Shown here in pieces: positions 7,464-14,695 of a stretch of DNA of 14,695 nucleotides. Origin of the DNA: CAYOXD01 sp964407825 (GTDB taxonomy: Bacteria; Desulfobacterota; Desulfobacteria; Desulfobacterales; JAFDDL01); assembly GCA_964407825.1 (NCBI GenBank), contig CAYOXD010000081.1, positions 1 through 14,695 of the forward strand. The letters run 5' to 3'. The notes beneath the pieces are model-generated. The model did no database searches, was not told the DNA's origin, and saw only the letters and a program-made list of their open reading frames with translations. Positions within the stretch are counted from its first letter, which is position 1. The number at the start of each line of letters is the position of its first letter. The position numbers and the translations under genes are program-made.

Positions 7464-8450
7464 ATGACCAAGATGTTTTCGTCGTTTATGAAGTTCCTTG
7501 TTGCCGAGATATACATAATACCGCTGGTGACCACAGGGATTTTTTACAATGTTTATCTCTCGATATCCATTCCTTTGTTATCGACCGGCATTGTCAAACA
7601 GATGCCGAACCCGGCATTCGTGCTTTTCCCGGCATTCCTCATTCAGCTCTATGTGATCCAAAGGATAAAAGCAAAATTTTTGATCACCGCCAATGCGGGG
7701 CAAATGGTTTGGAAGGTCAGAGAAGGGAAGGTGATGGAGGTCAGCCGAAAATATGTTTGGAAATTTGATGAGGAGGTGGAGATTTACAAATTTTTTCCCG
7801 TCTTACAGGGAAACGAAATCGTCATATCCGGAACCATTCCTTACACGGTTTCCGAAACCCAACTGCTTATCCCCTACACCGTTGTCTTGCTTTTCAAGTA
7901 CGGCAAGAATCGCTACCAGGAACTATTCGACGTCTTCAAAGGGTTTGCCAGGGACGAAAGCCTCAACATTGAATCCGTTGTAAAAGGATTTGTGGAGCAT
8001 CATGCGGAAGCTCGGCTTGTCCAAGTGGGCGACGAGGAACGAAGGGATATAAAGAGAGTGCTGGAGGAGGTTCTGGCCGTTCCGGACAAATTCAAGGATA
8101 TGGTGTGTTTCGGCGAGAGCAAATTGCAATACAAGAATCCGGACCAGGGGTTAATTCTGACATTTACCCCCGGCCAACAGTCCACCCCGAAAAATTCAGA
8201 TCAACCCATGGGAGGTGCTCCCGGTCATGAAGAGGGCCAGAAAGCCGAGGAGCCGTCTTCAGGCCGACTATCAGACATGAACGGCTCAGATCAACCCACG
8301 GGGGAACCCGAGGACCTTGAAGCTGATCAGAAGATCGAGGCGCCAGATGCCGGACAACTGTCAGCACCGGACGCTTCAGATCCGTCCATGGAGGAACCCC
8401 GCGATCAAGAAGATGACCCGAAAACCGAGGACCCTGATCGCGGCAATTGA
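7464..8450 (+). CDS. Unrecognised two-TM protein with a triplicated acidic tail
   Basis: The protein has 328 residues. ATG 7464 is preferred because GAGGAG (7451-7456) lies 7 nt upstream; a TTG at 7425 has no such site. Residues about 10-40 and 50-68 are hydrophobic and likely form two membrane segments. Residues about 70-236 are a soluble domain of mixed helix and strand, matching no family I know. Residues 237-326 are three tandem 30-residue repeats rich in Asp, Glu, Pro, Gln and Ser, probably disordered. The chain then ends Gly-Asn. The soluble part is probably cytoplasmic given the basic residues after the second segment, but the topology is uncertain. Base composition is less GC-rich than the flanking genes, suggesting possible transfer. 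No operon partner: the next gene starts 260 bp downstream. Confidence 0.8.
   Translation: MTKMFSSFMKFLVAEIYIIPLVTTGIFYNVYLSISIPLLSTGIVKQMPNPAFVLFPAFLIQLYVIQRIKAKFLITANAGQMVWKVREGKVMEVSRKYVWKFDEEVEIYKFFPVLQGNEIVISGTIPYTVSETQLLIPYTVVLLFKYGKNRYQELFDVFKGFARDESLNIESVVKGFVEHHAEARLVQVGDEERRDIKRVLEEVLAVPDKFKDMVCFGESKLQYKNPDQGLILTFTPGQQSTPKNSDQPMGGAPGHEEGQKAEEPSSGRLSDMNGSDQPTGEPEDLEADQKIEAPDAGQLSAPDASDPSMEEPRDQEDDPKTEDPDRGN
8172..8441 (+). repeat. Three in-frame 90-bp tandem repeats
   Basis: The units are 8172-8261, 8262-8351 and 8352-8441, each encoding 30 residues. Each begins Gly-[Gln/Arg]-[Gln/Leu]-Ser and carries Ser-Asp at positions 9-10. At DNA level TCAGATC recurs at 8196, 8286 and 8376, exactly 90 bp apart, and units 1 and 2 share TCAGATCAACCCA. 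The divergence between units shows the array is not brand new. Copy number may vary between strains. Confidence 0.9.
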
Positions 8451-8710
8451 AAGGAACCACAGGACACATCCGTAAATCCCAATACCACTGATCCGCCTTG
8501 ACCGTATCGGGGATCAGGCCCGTGGCGGATCCTTCCACGATGATGCGGCCATCGTCTGCCTTTTTCACTCATGCCCAGTCCGCTTCAAAACATATGAAGG
8601 AAGCCCATGGGATAGAGCTTGGAGATCAACCCGGTTTTTTCCCCCGGCTTGGAGGGAATTTCTGCTTTAAGAAATAATTGGCCGTTCTCAGATATTGAAA
8701 TAGAGAGGTG
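8451..8710. other. Intergenic region with one inverted repeat
   Basis: GATCCGCC (8490-8497) and GGCGGATC (8524-8531) form an 8-bp perfect stem around a 26-nt loop, about 40 bp after the stop codon of the repeat protein. It is a possible 3' hairpin, but no T-run follows. No convincing promoter for the downstream permease could be assigned. Confidence 0.35.
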
Positions 8711-9643
8711 ATGGACAAACCTGTGATCTCAAATCTTGGGACTGGCCGCTCCGGGGGAAACGGTAGGGATGGGGCGGTTACGGGCGCACTGGCTGCCATT
8801 GGGGCATTTGGGATATGGGCGGTTTTCCCAATCTATTTCAAACAGTTCGGTTCAGGTGTGTCGCCCTGGGAGATCCTGTTGCATCGGGTGATCTGGACGG
8901 AGATCTTCTTGATCGGGTTTGTGCTGATTTCCCGAAGAGCGGAGCGCGTGCTCGGGCTGATGAAGCGACCCAGGGTGATGCTGGCCCTGGCGGGCAGCGC
9001 GCTGGCGATCGGCGCGAATTGGGCCACCTTCATCTGGGCGGTGACCCATGGGCAGATTCTGCAGAGCAGCCTGGGCTATTACATCAATCCGCTGCTCAAT
9101 GTGCTCCTGGGGTACTGTCTTCTGAGGGAGCGTCTGCACCTGTTGCAGTGGCTGTCCGTGGCCATCGCCGCAGCGGGGGTTCTGATTTCCCTTATCGGGT
9201 ATGGGGAGGTGCCCTGGTTGGCCCTGATGATGGCAGGATGTTTCGGTCTCTACGGCTTGATCCGAAAGCAGGTGGACATCGACAGCGTCACGGGGCTGAT
9301 GGTGGAAGCCTTTATTCTGTTTCCCATCGCGCTGATATGGCTTCTGGTGATGTACAGGCAGGGGACGGCCGTTTTCCTGCTGGCCGGTGTGAAGACCGAT
9401 TTGCTGCTTATGGGATGTGGGATCGTCACCATCCTGCCCCTCTTGCTCTTTGTGGTGGGCGCCAGGCAATTGAAGCTGGCCACCCTGGGGCTGCTGCAGT
9501 ATATCGCGCCCACGGGTCATTTTCTGTGTGGGATCTATCTTTACGGGGAGCCCTTTACTGCCGCCGATGTGGTCACTTTCGGGTGCATCTGGACAGGGTT
9601 GGCGTTGTATACAGCAGATATCTGGCGGTGGCGCCGGAATTGA
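8711..9643 (+). CDS. rarD: RarD-type permease of the DMT/EamA superfamily
   Basis: The protein has 310 residues, close to the usual length of about 295-300 for RarD. About ten hydrophobic segments are spread over residues 20-305, in two EamA-like halves. The N-terminal signature (GIWAVFPIYFK, then EILLHR with the conserved His-Arg) and the GYYINPLLN stretch in the fourth segment match RarD proteins. They are inner-membrane permeases named for chloramphenicol sensitivity; their true substrate is generally unknown. The start is not firm: ATG 8711 sits only 2 nt after AGAGG (8704-8708), and a GTG at 8708 overlaps that site, but no better in-frame codon precedes the first membrane segment. ispG follows 98 bp downstream on the same strand. 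Confidence 0.88.
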   Translation: MDKPVISNLGTGRSGGNGRDGAVTGALAAIGAFGIWAVFPIYFKQFGSGVSPWEILLHRVIWTEIFLIGFVLISRRAERVLGLMKRPRVMLALAGSALAIGANWATFIWAVTHGQILQSSLGYYINPLLNVLLGYCLLRERLHLLQWLSVAIAAAGVLISLIGYGEVPWLALMMAGCFGLYGLIRKQVDIDSVTGLMVEAFILFPIALIWLLVMYRQGTAVFLLAGVKTDLLLMGCGIVTILPLLLFVVGARQLKLATLGLLQYIAPTGHFLCGIYLYGEPFTAADVVTFGCIWTGLALYTADIWRWRRN

Positions 9644-9741
9644 GGACATTGCCTCATCTGCCTTGAATATCCCCGGCGGCTCTGGTAGACACGGGCCAGC
9701 GATGGGAAAAGTTGTTTTTACGGCGTGGAAAGGACGTTGAC

Positions 9742-10824
9742 ATGACGGAATTTGCCCAGCGGAAGAAGACCCGCCGGATCATGGTGGGAGATGTGCCTGT
9801 GGGGGGAATGGCACCGGTGAGCGTGCAGTCCATGACCAATACGCCGACCCGGGAGGTTGCCGCCACGGTCCGGCAGATATGGCGCCTTGAAGATGCCGGG
9901 TGCGAAATCGTCCGCGTGGGGGTGCCGGATGAGGCAGCTGCCGAAGCCATACGGGATATCAGAATTCGGATCCATATCCCCCTGATTGCCGATATTCACT
10001 TCGATTACCGGCTGGCCATCGCCTGCGCCGAGGCCGGGGTCGACGGACTCAGGATCAATCCCGGCAACATCGGCAGTGAACGGAAGGTCAGGGCCGTGGT
10101 GGATTGCGCCCGGGAGCGTCATGTGGCGATCCGCATCGGCGTCAATGCGGGGTCCCTGGAAAAGGAACTTCTGAATCGGTACGGCGGGGCCACCGCCGAG
10201 GCCATGGTGGAAAGCGCCCTTCGGCATGTCCGGTTATTGCAGGATATGAATTTCCATAACATCAAGATCTCCCTCAAGGCCTCGGATGTGAAACGCACCG
10301 TGGCCGCCTATCGTCTCTTGAGCGAGAAAACGGATTTGCCGCTTCACGTGGGGGTGACCGAAGCGGGCGGGCTCTATCCCGGAATCGTGAAGTCGGCCCT
10401 GGGCATCGGGATGCTGCTGGCCGAGGGCATCGGCGACACCCTGCGGGTGAGCCTGACCCGGGACCCGGTGGAAGAGGTTCGGGTGGGCTATGAGATTCTG
10501 CGCGCCCTGGATTTGCGGCATCACGGGGTGGAATTGATTTCCTGTCCCACCTGCGCACGGTGCAGCCTGGATTTGATCGATATCGTGGAAAGGGCCGAGC
10601 GAGCCCTCATGACGGTGCGGCTGCCGCTGAAGGTGGCCATCATGGGTTGCGTGGTCAACGGACCCGGGGAGGCCAGGGAGGCGGATCTCGGCGTCACCGG
10701 ATGCGAGGGCAAGGGCATCTTGTTCAAAAAGGGCGAGGTGGTGGATACCTTTCCCCAGGACAGGATCGTGGAGGTCCTGATCCAGGAGGTGAAAAAAATG
10801 GAGAAGGAGGCCGGGCACCGCTGA
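9742..10824 (+). CDS. ispG: 4-hydroxy-3-methylbut-2-enyl-diphosphate synthase (IspG/GcpE)
   Basis: The protein has 360 residues, within the family range (E. coli about 372). The start ATG 9742 follows AAAGGA (9729-9734) at 7 nt. IspG catalyses the penultimate step of the MEP pathway, reductive ring-opening of methylerythritol cyclodiphosphate to HMBPP, in the cytoplasm with electrons from ferredoxin or flavodoxin. The N-terminal TIM-barrel begins with a typical VQSMTNTPT motif. The C-terminal [4Fe-4S] ligands are C268, C271, C303 and E310, matching E. coli C270, C273, C305 and E312; the GCVVNGPGE motif is intact. All expected residues are present, so the enzyme should be active. It may be co-transcribed with rarD, though the 98-bp gap is long enough for its own promoter. 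Confidence 0.97.
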   Translation: MTEFAQRKKTRRIMVGDVPVGGMAPVSVQSMTNTPTREVAATVRQIWRLEDAGCEIVRVGVPDEAAAEAIRDIRIRIHIPLIADIHFDYRLAIACAEAGVDGLRINPGNIGSERKVRAVVDCARERHVAIRIGVNAGSLEKELLNRYGGATAEAMVESALRHVRLLQDMNFHNIKISLKASDVKRTVAAYRLLSEKTDLPLHVGVTEAGGLYPGIVKSALGIGMLLAEGIGDTLRVSLTRDPVEEVRVGYEILRALDLRHHGVELISCPTCARCSLDLIDIVERAERALMTVRLPLKVAIMGCVVNGPGEAREADLGVTGCEGKGILFKKGEVVDTFPQDRIVEVLIQEVKKMEKEAGHR

Positions 10825-10827
10825 GGC

Positions 10828-10846
10828 TCCCGCCTCCCGTGCGGGA
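10828..10846 (+). terminator. Short hairpin after ispG
   Basis: TCCCGC (10828-10833) and GCGGGA (10841-10846) form a 6-bp G/C stem with a 7-nt loop, starting 4 bp after the ispG stop. Only a weak T-containing stretch follows (ttctt), so this is a marginal intrinsic terminator. Confidence 0.3.
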
Positions 10847-10961
10847 TTCTTGGCCGACCTGCGCCGGCTTTTCTTCCGGGGGAATTACTTCTCGTTCGTC
10901 GCCTCCATCGTGCCCCCCCTCCGCGTCCTCGGCGACGGCGCCCATTGTTTCAGTATCTCGA

Positions 10962-11468
10962 TCAACAGCTTCGGCCGGCGTCCGAATGAAGCGGGGAGCC
11001 GCGATGCACCTTTGGCGCCGCATCATCGAAGGCCTTTTCAAGGGAGCGCCATCTGTCGGCAAGGCCTTTTTTCGCCCGGTTCCAGGTTTGCGAGGAGCTT
11101 TTCTGCAACCGGTCGAGCCAGGTACCCACCTCCGCTCGCCGTCTCTTGAGCGCTTTGAGGGCCCGTTGGGATTTTTCCCGGGCCGCCCTGTCCATCTTTC
11201 CGCTTTCCTTTTTGGAATGGGCTTCGAAGGTTTGGATCTGGCGGTCCAGTGCCTTCAGCGAGGAATGGATCTTTGCCATCAATTCCCTTTTCCGGGCCAT
11301 GGTGAAGTTGCAAATTGCCTGTCCCGTGTCGTTGAGGCCTTTTTTAATGGCTGCTGCGGACCCGCTTTCGGCTTTCTCCGGTCCGCCGGCCAGTGCGTCA
11401 GGAACGGTGCAGCATATCCAGAGGATGGCGCAAATCAGCAAGATCGCGGATCTGAAACTCGTTTTCAT
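10962..11468 (-). CDS. Secreted coiled-coil protein of unknown function, possibly frameshifted at its end
   Basis: The protein has 168 residues. The start ATG (11468-11466) is preceded on the minus strand by GGAGG (11480-11476) at 7 nt. Residues 1-27 are a clear signal peptide ending Ala-Leu-Ala before Gly-Gly, so export to the periplasm is expected. The mature part is Lys/Glu/Arg/Ala-rich and almost entirely helical, with heptad-like spacing over about 55-150. It broadly resembles uncharacterised periplasmic helical proteins of the sll1863-like stress type, a loose match. After about residue 150 the sequence becomes less helical and ends abruptly. A second minus frame continues through 10850 with an acidic, Pro/Glu-rich reading, so the native C-terminus may have been lost to a frameshift. 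It is divergent from the DUF362 gene. Confidence 0.75.
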   Translation of the reverse strand: MKTSFRSAILLICAILWICCTVPDALAGGPEKAESGSAAAIKKGLNDTGQAICNFTMARKRELMAKIHSSLKALDRQIQTFEAHSKKESGKMDRAAREKSQRALKALKRRRAEVGTWLDRLQKSSSQTWNRAKKGLADRWRSLEKAFDDAAPKVHRGSPLHSDAGRSC

Positions 11469-11708
11469 GACATTACCTCCACTAGGCTTGCCCGAAGGCG
11501 GATGGTCAGAGGGGCGGTGGCTCCTCCTTTTCATGGAAGGGCGGTTGCCCTCGGTTCTGTTTCATGCCATAGTCGGAACCTCGGCCGGCCGACCCTGGCA
11601 GAGCAGCAGGCGCCGTCAGTCGATGGCCTGCGAACCTCAAAATATAGCGCCGATCCGACGTTGTGTAAACTTAACCTCTTTCCCTGACATCCAGACGAGG
11701 TCTTTGCC
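11469..11708. promoter_or_regulatory. Divergent intergenic region
   Basis: These 240 bp lie between the starts of the coiled-coil gene (-) and the DUF362 gene (+) and must hold both promoters. I could not assign -35/-10 pairs with confidence. A 12-bp perfect palindrome, TCGGCCGGCCGA, occurs at 11581-11592. An AT-richer patch at 11636-11680 is the likeliest promoter area for the plus-strand run. Confidence 0.35.
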
Positions 11709-12776
11709 ATGACACGAGTCCTGATCCATCCGGCGTCCTATGATACCGCCCAGGAGGCGGTTGAGCGAGCCTTTTTGCTCTTTCCACAGGAAATCGAAGG
11801 GAAAAGGGTTTTGATCAAACCGAACGTCCTTCGCGCCTCGAAAGCATCCGAAGGGATCGTCACCCATCCGGCGCTCCTCAAGGCCGTGGTCGGGAAGGTT
11901 GCGTCCATGAAGCCGGCTTCTCTGGTGGTGGGCGACAACCCGGGGCTCTTCAGTTATGGGGCGAACGAGGAGAGTTTCCGCAGCACCGGCCTCATGGCGG
12001 CGGCTGGGGGATACTACCGCAATATCGGCACCGAGGCCGTCACGGTCCCTTTTAACCCTGAGTTCATGGACACGGTCAGTATCTCCAGGGACGTAGCCCA
12101 GGCCGATATCATCATCAGCCTGCCCAAGTTCAAAACCCATGGATTGACGGTCGTCACCGGCGCCATCAAGAACAGTTACGGCTTTCTGCCCGGTGCCCAG
12201 AAGGCGGTCTTGCACCGGATCGCAGGCAGCCCCCCGCGTTTCAATGACCTGATCGTGGACGTCTTTGCCTTGCGGGTGCCGGATCTTTTCATCATGGACG
12301 CCGTGGTCGGTATGGAGGGAAATGGTCCCGCCTCCCCGGATTTGCGGCAGGTTGGACAGATACTGGCGGCGGATAACGCGGTGGCCCTGGACACGGTGGT
12401 GGCCATGATGATGGGATGTGATCCGGCCCGGCTTCGGTTTCTGCAGAGGGCCGAGGCGGCGGGTCTGGGAAACCCCGATCCCGCCGCCATCGAGGTCATC
12501 GGCGAGCTGGCGGTTCTGCCCGGTTTCAAGCTGCCGCCCCTGGGGGGGGAGGCCATCCAGGGCAATCCCGCCATCCAGGAGCTCATGGAAACCCGGTCGG
12601 GAATGCGGCCCCGGCCCGATCCGGATCTTTGCACGGCCTGCGGCCAGTGCGTCGAGCAGTGCCCGGTGTCTGCCCTGACCCTCATCGGCGCGTTGCCCAC
12701 GGTGGATGCCGATACCTGCATCACCTGCTTCTGTTGCCAGGAGATGTGCCCGGAAAAGGCCATGACGTTGCGTTAG
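11709..12776 (+). CDS. DUF362 protein with C-terminal two-cluster ferredoxin domain
   Basis: The protein has 355 residues; start ATG 11709, with GAGG (11697-11700) 8 nt upstream. Residues about 30-250 form a DUF362 domain, with features such as VLIKPNV near the start and the LPKFKTHGLTVVTGAIKN stretch typical of the family. Residues 308-347 carry two CxxCxxCxxxCP motifs (C308/311/314/318 and C337/340/343/347), so two [4Fe-4S] clusters are expected; C342 is an extra cysteine. No signal peptide or membrane segment is present, so it is cytoplasmic. DUF362 proteins are common in anaerobes; their reaction is unknown, and an electron-transfer or Fe-S related role is inferred only from the ferredoxin part. 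The next gene starts 21 bp downstream, suggesting an operon. Confidence 0.92.
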   Translation: MTRVLIHPASYDTAQEAVERAFLLFPQEIEGKRVLIKPNVLRASKASEGIVTHPALLKAVVGKVASMKPASLVVGDNPGLFSYGANEESFRSTGLMAAAGGYYRNIGTEAVTVPFNPEFMDTVSISRDVAQADIIISLPKFKTHGLTVVTGAIKNSYGFLPGAQKAVLHRIAGSPPRFNDLIVDVFALRVPDLFIMDAVVGMEGNGPASPDLRQVGQILAADNAVALDTVVAMMMGCDPARLRFLQRAEAAGLGNPDPAAIEVIGELAVLPGFKLPPLGGEAIQGNPAIQELMETRSGMRPRPDPDLCTACGQCVEQCPVSALTLIGALPTVDADTCITCFCCQEMCPEKAMTLR

Positions 12777-12797
12777 GGGGTGTCGCTGAGGAAGCAT

Positions 12798-13532
12798 ATG
12801 AAGGGGATATTTTTTGCCATCATTCTATGGCTTCTGCCGGCTGTCGTTCTGGCCGGACCGCCCTTTCGGACGGATGATCCGGTGCCGGTGGGATATCATC
12901 ATGGGGAAGTCTACCTCTTTTCCACCGGGACCCACGAGGCAGGCGGCACCAGCGGGATAGGGCCGGCGGTGGAGTTCAATTACGGCCCTTTGCCAGACAT
13001 GCAACTTCACATCATCGCCCCGCTGGCCTATGATGACCCGGAGGGGGGGGAGTCCCATTTCGGGTACGGGGACACGGAACTGGGGGTGAAATACCGTCTT
13101 GTCCACGAAACCGAGCACCTGCCGATGGTCGGTGTATTTCCCCTCGTCGAGATTCCCACCGGAGACCGGGAAGAAGGCCTTGGCAACGGAAGGGCCCAGT
13201 ATTTCCTTCCGGTCTGGCTCCAGAAAGACTTCGGCAGATGGACCACCTATGGCGGCGGTGGCTATTGGATCAACCCCGGTTCGGGTAACAAGAACTGGTG
13301 GTTCACGGGCATTCTGTTGCAGTATTCGTTTTCCGACAGCCTTTATCTGGGCGGGGAACTTTTTTATCAGACAGCCGATACGGTGGACGGGGAAGACAGC
13401 TCCGGCTTCAACCTGGGCGGAAGCGTCCCGCTGGTGGGGAACCTTCAGGTGATATTTTCGGCTGGCTGCGGGCTCACGCACCCGGCAGGCAACAGGTTTT
13501 CCTATTACCTGGGGCTGTATCGGGCGTTTTGA
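12798..13532 (+). CDS. Outer-membrane beta-barrel protein (transporter/MetA-like family)
   Basis: The protein has 244 residues. ATG 12798 is preferred over GTG 12780 because GAGGA (12788-12792) precedes it at 5 nt and the signal peptide then starts directly. Residues 1-19 are a signal peptide ending Val-Leu-Ala before Gly. The mature part alternates polar and aromatic residues with many Gly/Tyr/Trp turns and ends in Phe, the usual C-terminal signature for BAM-dependent insertion in the outer membrane. Motifs such as FGYGDTELGVKYR and the FPLVEIPTGD stretch resemble the putative transporter family annotated as phenol-degradation MetA-like barrels; that name does not establish a substrate. It lies 21 bp after the DUF362 gene and probably shares its transcript. 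About 100 bp separates it from the next permease. Confidence 0.82.
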   Translation: MKGIFFAIILWLLPAVVLAGPPFRTDDPVPVGYHHGEVYLFSTGTHEAGGTSGIGPAVEFNYGPLPDMQLHIIAPLAYDDPEGGESHFGYGDTELGVKYRLVHETEHLPMVGVFPLVEIPTGDREEGLGNGRAQYFLPVWLQKDFGRWTTYGGGGYWINPGSGNKNWWFTGILLQYSFSDSLYLGGELFYQTADTVDGEDSSGFNLGGSVPLVGNLQVIFSAGCGLTHPAGNRFSYYLGLYRAF

Positions 13533-13630
13533 GGGGGCGGGCGGTCCATTCACTGGGAATCCCTGGATGAAGGGCCTGCCGTCCACAGGGGAAAAAAATC
13601 GGCATTCCGTCGTACGAAGGAGACTGTTTC

Positions 13631-14695
13631 ATGACCAGCGATACCATCCATAGAAGATTTCTCATCGTTCTCGCCCTGTTCATATCGGCGGTGTTTCTGT
13701 CCATGATAAAATCGTTTCTCATGGCCATTTTGCTTGCGGGCATCTTTTCCTCCCTGGCGCATCCCTTCTACCGGCGCATCGCCAAATGGCTGGGGGGGCG
13801 CGAGGGGGCCGCTTCGGCCATCACCATCCTGGTCATGATTCTGATCGTGCTCCTGCCCCTCAGCGGCCTGCTGGGCATTGTCACCAACCAGGCCATCAAG
13901 GTCGGGCAATCTGTGACGCCCTGGGTCCACAAAGAGCTCTCCTCGCCGGATGCCTTTGCCAAGTGGGTGGGCCAGTTGCCCTTTTACGAGTCTATCGCCC
14001 CCTACAGGGAAATGATCTTTCAGAAGGCCGGGGAACTGGTGGGCATCATCAGCGGGTTTCTGATCGGCAACCTCCAGGCGGTCACCCTGGGCACGGTGAA
14101 TTTCATTTTTCTGCTGTGCATCATGCTGTACACCATGTTCTATTTTCTCGTGGACGGCAACCGGCTCCTCGATAAAATCCTCTACTATATGCCCCTCGAG
14201 GACTACTACGAACGAAGGCTGCTGGAGCGGTTCACCTCCGTTACCCGGGCCACCCTCAAGGGGACGGCCCTGATCGGGATAACCCAGGGCGGTTTGGCGG
14301 GGATCGCCTTCGCCGTGGTGGGGATTCCGAGCGCCGTGTTTTGGGGAACGGTGATGACCGTCCTGTCCATTATCCCGGGAATCGGCACCGCGCTGATATG
14401 GGTACCTGCGGCGATTCTGCTCGCTGCCCGCGGTGCCTGGGGCAAGGCCCTTGCCCTGGTGATCTTCTGCGGCCTGGTGGTGGGCAGCCTGGATAACCTC
14501 CTGCGGCCGCGTCTGGTGGGGAAGGATACGGAGATGCACGATCTGATGATCCTGTTCTCCACCCTGGGCGGCATTGTCATGTTCGGCATCATCGGGTTCA
14601 TCATCGGCCCGATCGTGGCGGCCCTCTTCGTCACCGTGTGGGACATGTACGGGGTCGTCTTCAAGAACTCACTGCCGCCGGTCAAGCATGTTGAC
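13631..14695 (+). CDS. AI-2E family (PerM/YdiK-like) transporter, 3' partial
   Basis: The frame is open from ATG 13631 to the window end, 355 visible residues, close to the family's usual length of 340-380, so little is missing. AAGGAG (13617-13622) lies 8 nt upstream of the start. Two N-terminal membrane segments (about 8-44), a third (about 61-84), a polar linker, then several more at about 135-165 and 205-345 give the typical eight-segment layout. The stretch DNLLRPRLVGK followed by the STLGGI motif near residues 295-325 is the family hallmark. Members are named for autoinducer-2 export (TqsA), but others move ions or other solutes, so the substrate is open. It follows the barrel gene by 98 bp on the same strand and may belong to that operon. 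Confidence 0.92.
   Translation, partial: MTSDTIHRRFLIVLALFISAVFLSMIKSFLMAILLAGIFSSLAHPFYRRIAKWLGGREGAASAITILVMILIVLLPLSGLLGIVTNQAIKVGQSVTPWVHKELSSPDAFAKWVGQLPFYESIAPYREMIFQKAGELVGIISGFLIGNLQAVTLGTVNFIFLLCIMLYTMFYFLVDGNRLLDKILYYMPLEDYYERRLLERFTSVTRATLKGTALIGITQGGLAGIAFAVVGIPSAVFWGTVMTVLSIIPGIGTALIWVPAAILLAARGAWGKALALVIFCGLVVGSLDNLLRPRLVGKDTEMHDLMILFSTLGGIVMFGIIGFIIGPIVAALFVTVWDMYGVVFKNSLPPVKHVD

Noticed and set aside
8172..8441. Possible CRISPR-like array
   Set aside because: The units are contiguous coding repeats with no spacers and are in frame with the upstream protein.
8164..8568. Minus-strand frame with repeating segments opposite the 90-bp repeats
   Set aside because: Its periodicity is simply the antisense of the plus-strand repeats. 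It starts directly after a stop, with no ribosome site.
11637..12797. 386-codon open minus-strand frame opposite the DUF362 gene
   Set aside because: The plus strand encodes an unmistakable DUF362/ferredoxin protein with a ribosome site. The antisense reading is His/Arg/Gly-rich without motifs.
13550..14539. 329-codon open minus-strand frame opposite the permease
   Set aside because: The plus frame from 13631 gives a full AI-2E-type membrane protein. The antisense reading is Gln/His/Asp-rich, a typical shadow of a hydrophobic gene.

Overview
The base composition is GC-rich with short, well-spaced genes. The gene set (IspG of the MEP isoprenoid pathway, a DUF362/ferredoxin protein, a beta-barrel outer-membrane protein) points to a Gram-negative, probably anaerobic bacterium. 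My best guess is Desulfobacterota/Deltaproteobacteria, such as a sulfate-reducer relative. That placement rests on family knowledge and composition, not on a marker-gene search.

Layout. 1-5277 (+): a giant tandem UvrA-like ATPase made of two complete UvrA units in one reading frame, cut only at its extreme N-terminus by the window edge. 5278-5598: a spacer with a six-unit hexamer repeat, an AT-rich palindrome and a consensus-like promoter. 5599-5856 (+): a tiny membrane-anchored protein with one Asp-box. 6139-6669 (+): a zinc-ribbon Nudix hydrolase. It converges on a small cysteine-containing protein (6721-6951, -), with a shared hairpin between them. 6952-7463: a lower-GC non-genic stretch holding an apparent gene relic and a hairpin-rich leader. 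7464-8450 (+): an unrecognised two-TM protein whose tail is three exact 30-residue repeats.

8711-9643 (+): a RarD-type DMT permease. 9742-10824 (+): ispG. 10962-11468 (-): a secreted coiled-coil protein, possibly frameshifted near its end. It is divergent from a (+) run of DUF362/ferredoxin protein (11709-12776), beta-barrel protein (12798-13532) and AI-2E-type permease (13631 to the window end, 3' partial).

The genes do not form one obvious pathway. Local units are uvrA alone, Nudix alone, rarD-ispG (same strand, about 100 bp apart) and DUF362-barrel-(permease). No tRNA, rRNA, CRISPR array, transposase or phage gene was seen. The most notable items are the asymmetric double UvrA (second copy lacks the insertion-domain segment), the 90-bp repeat array, the structured leader and relic around 7070-7400, and the possible frameshift at 10850-11050.
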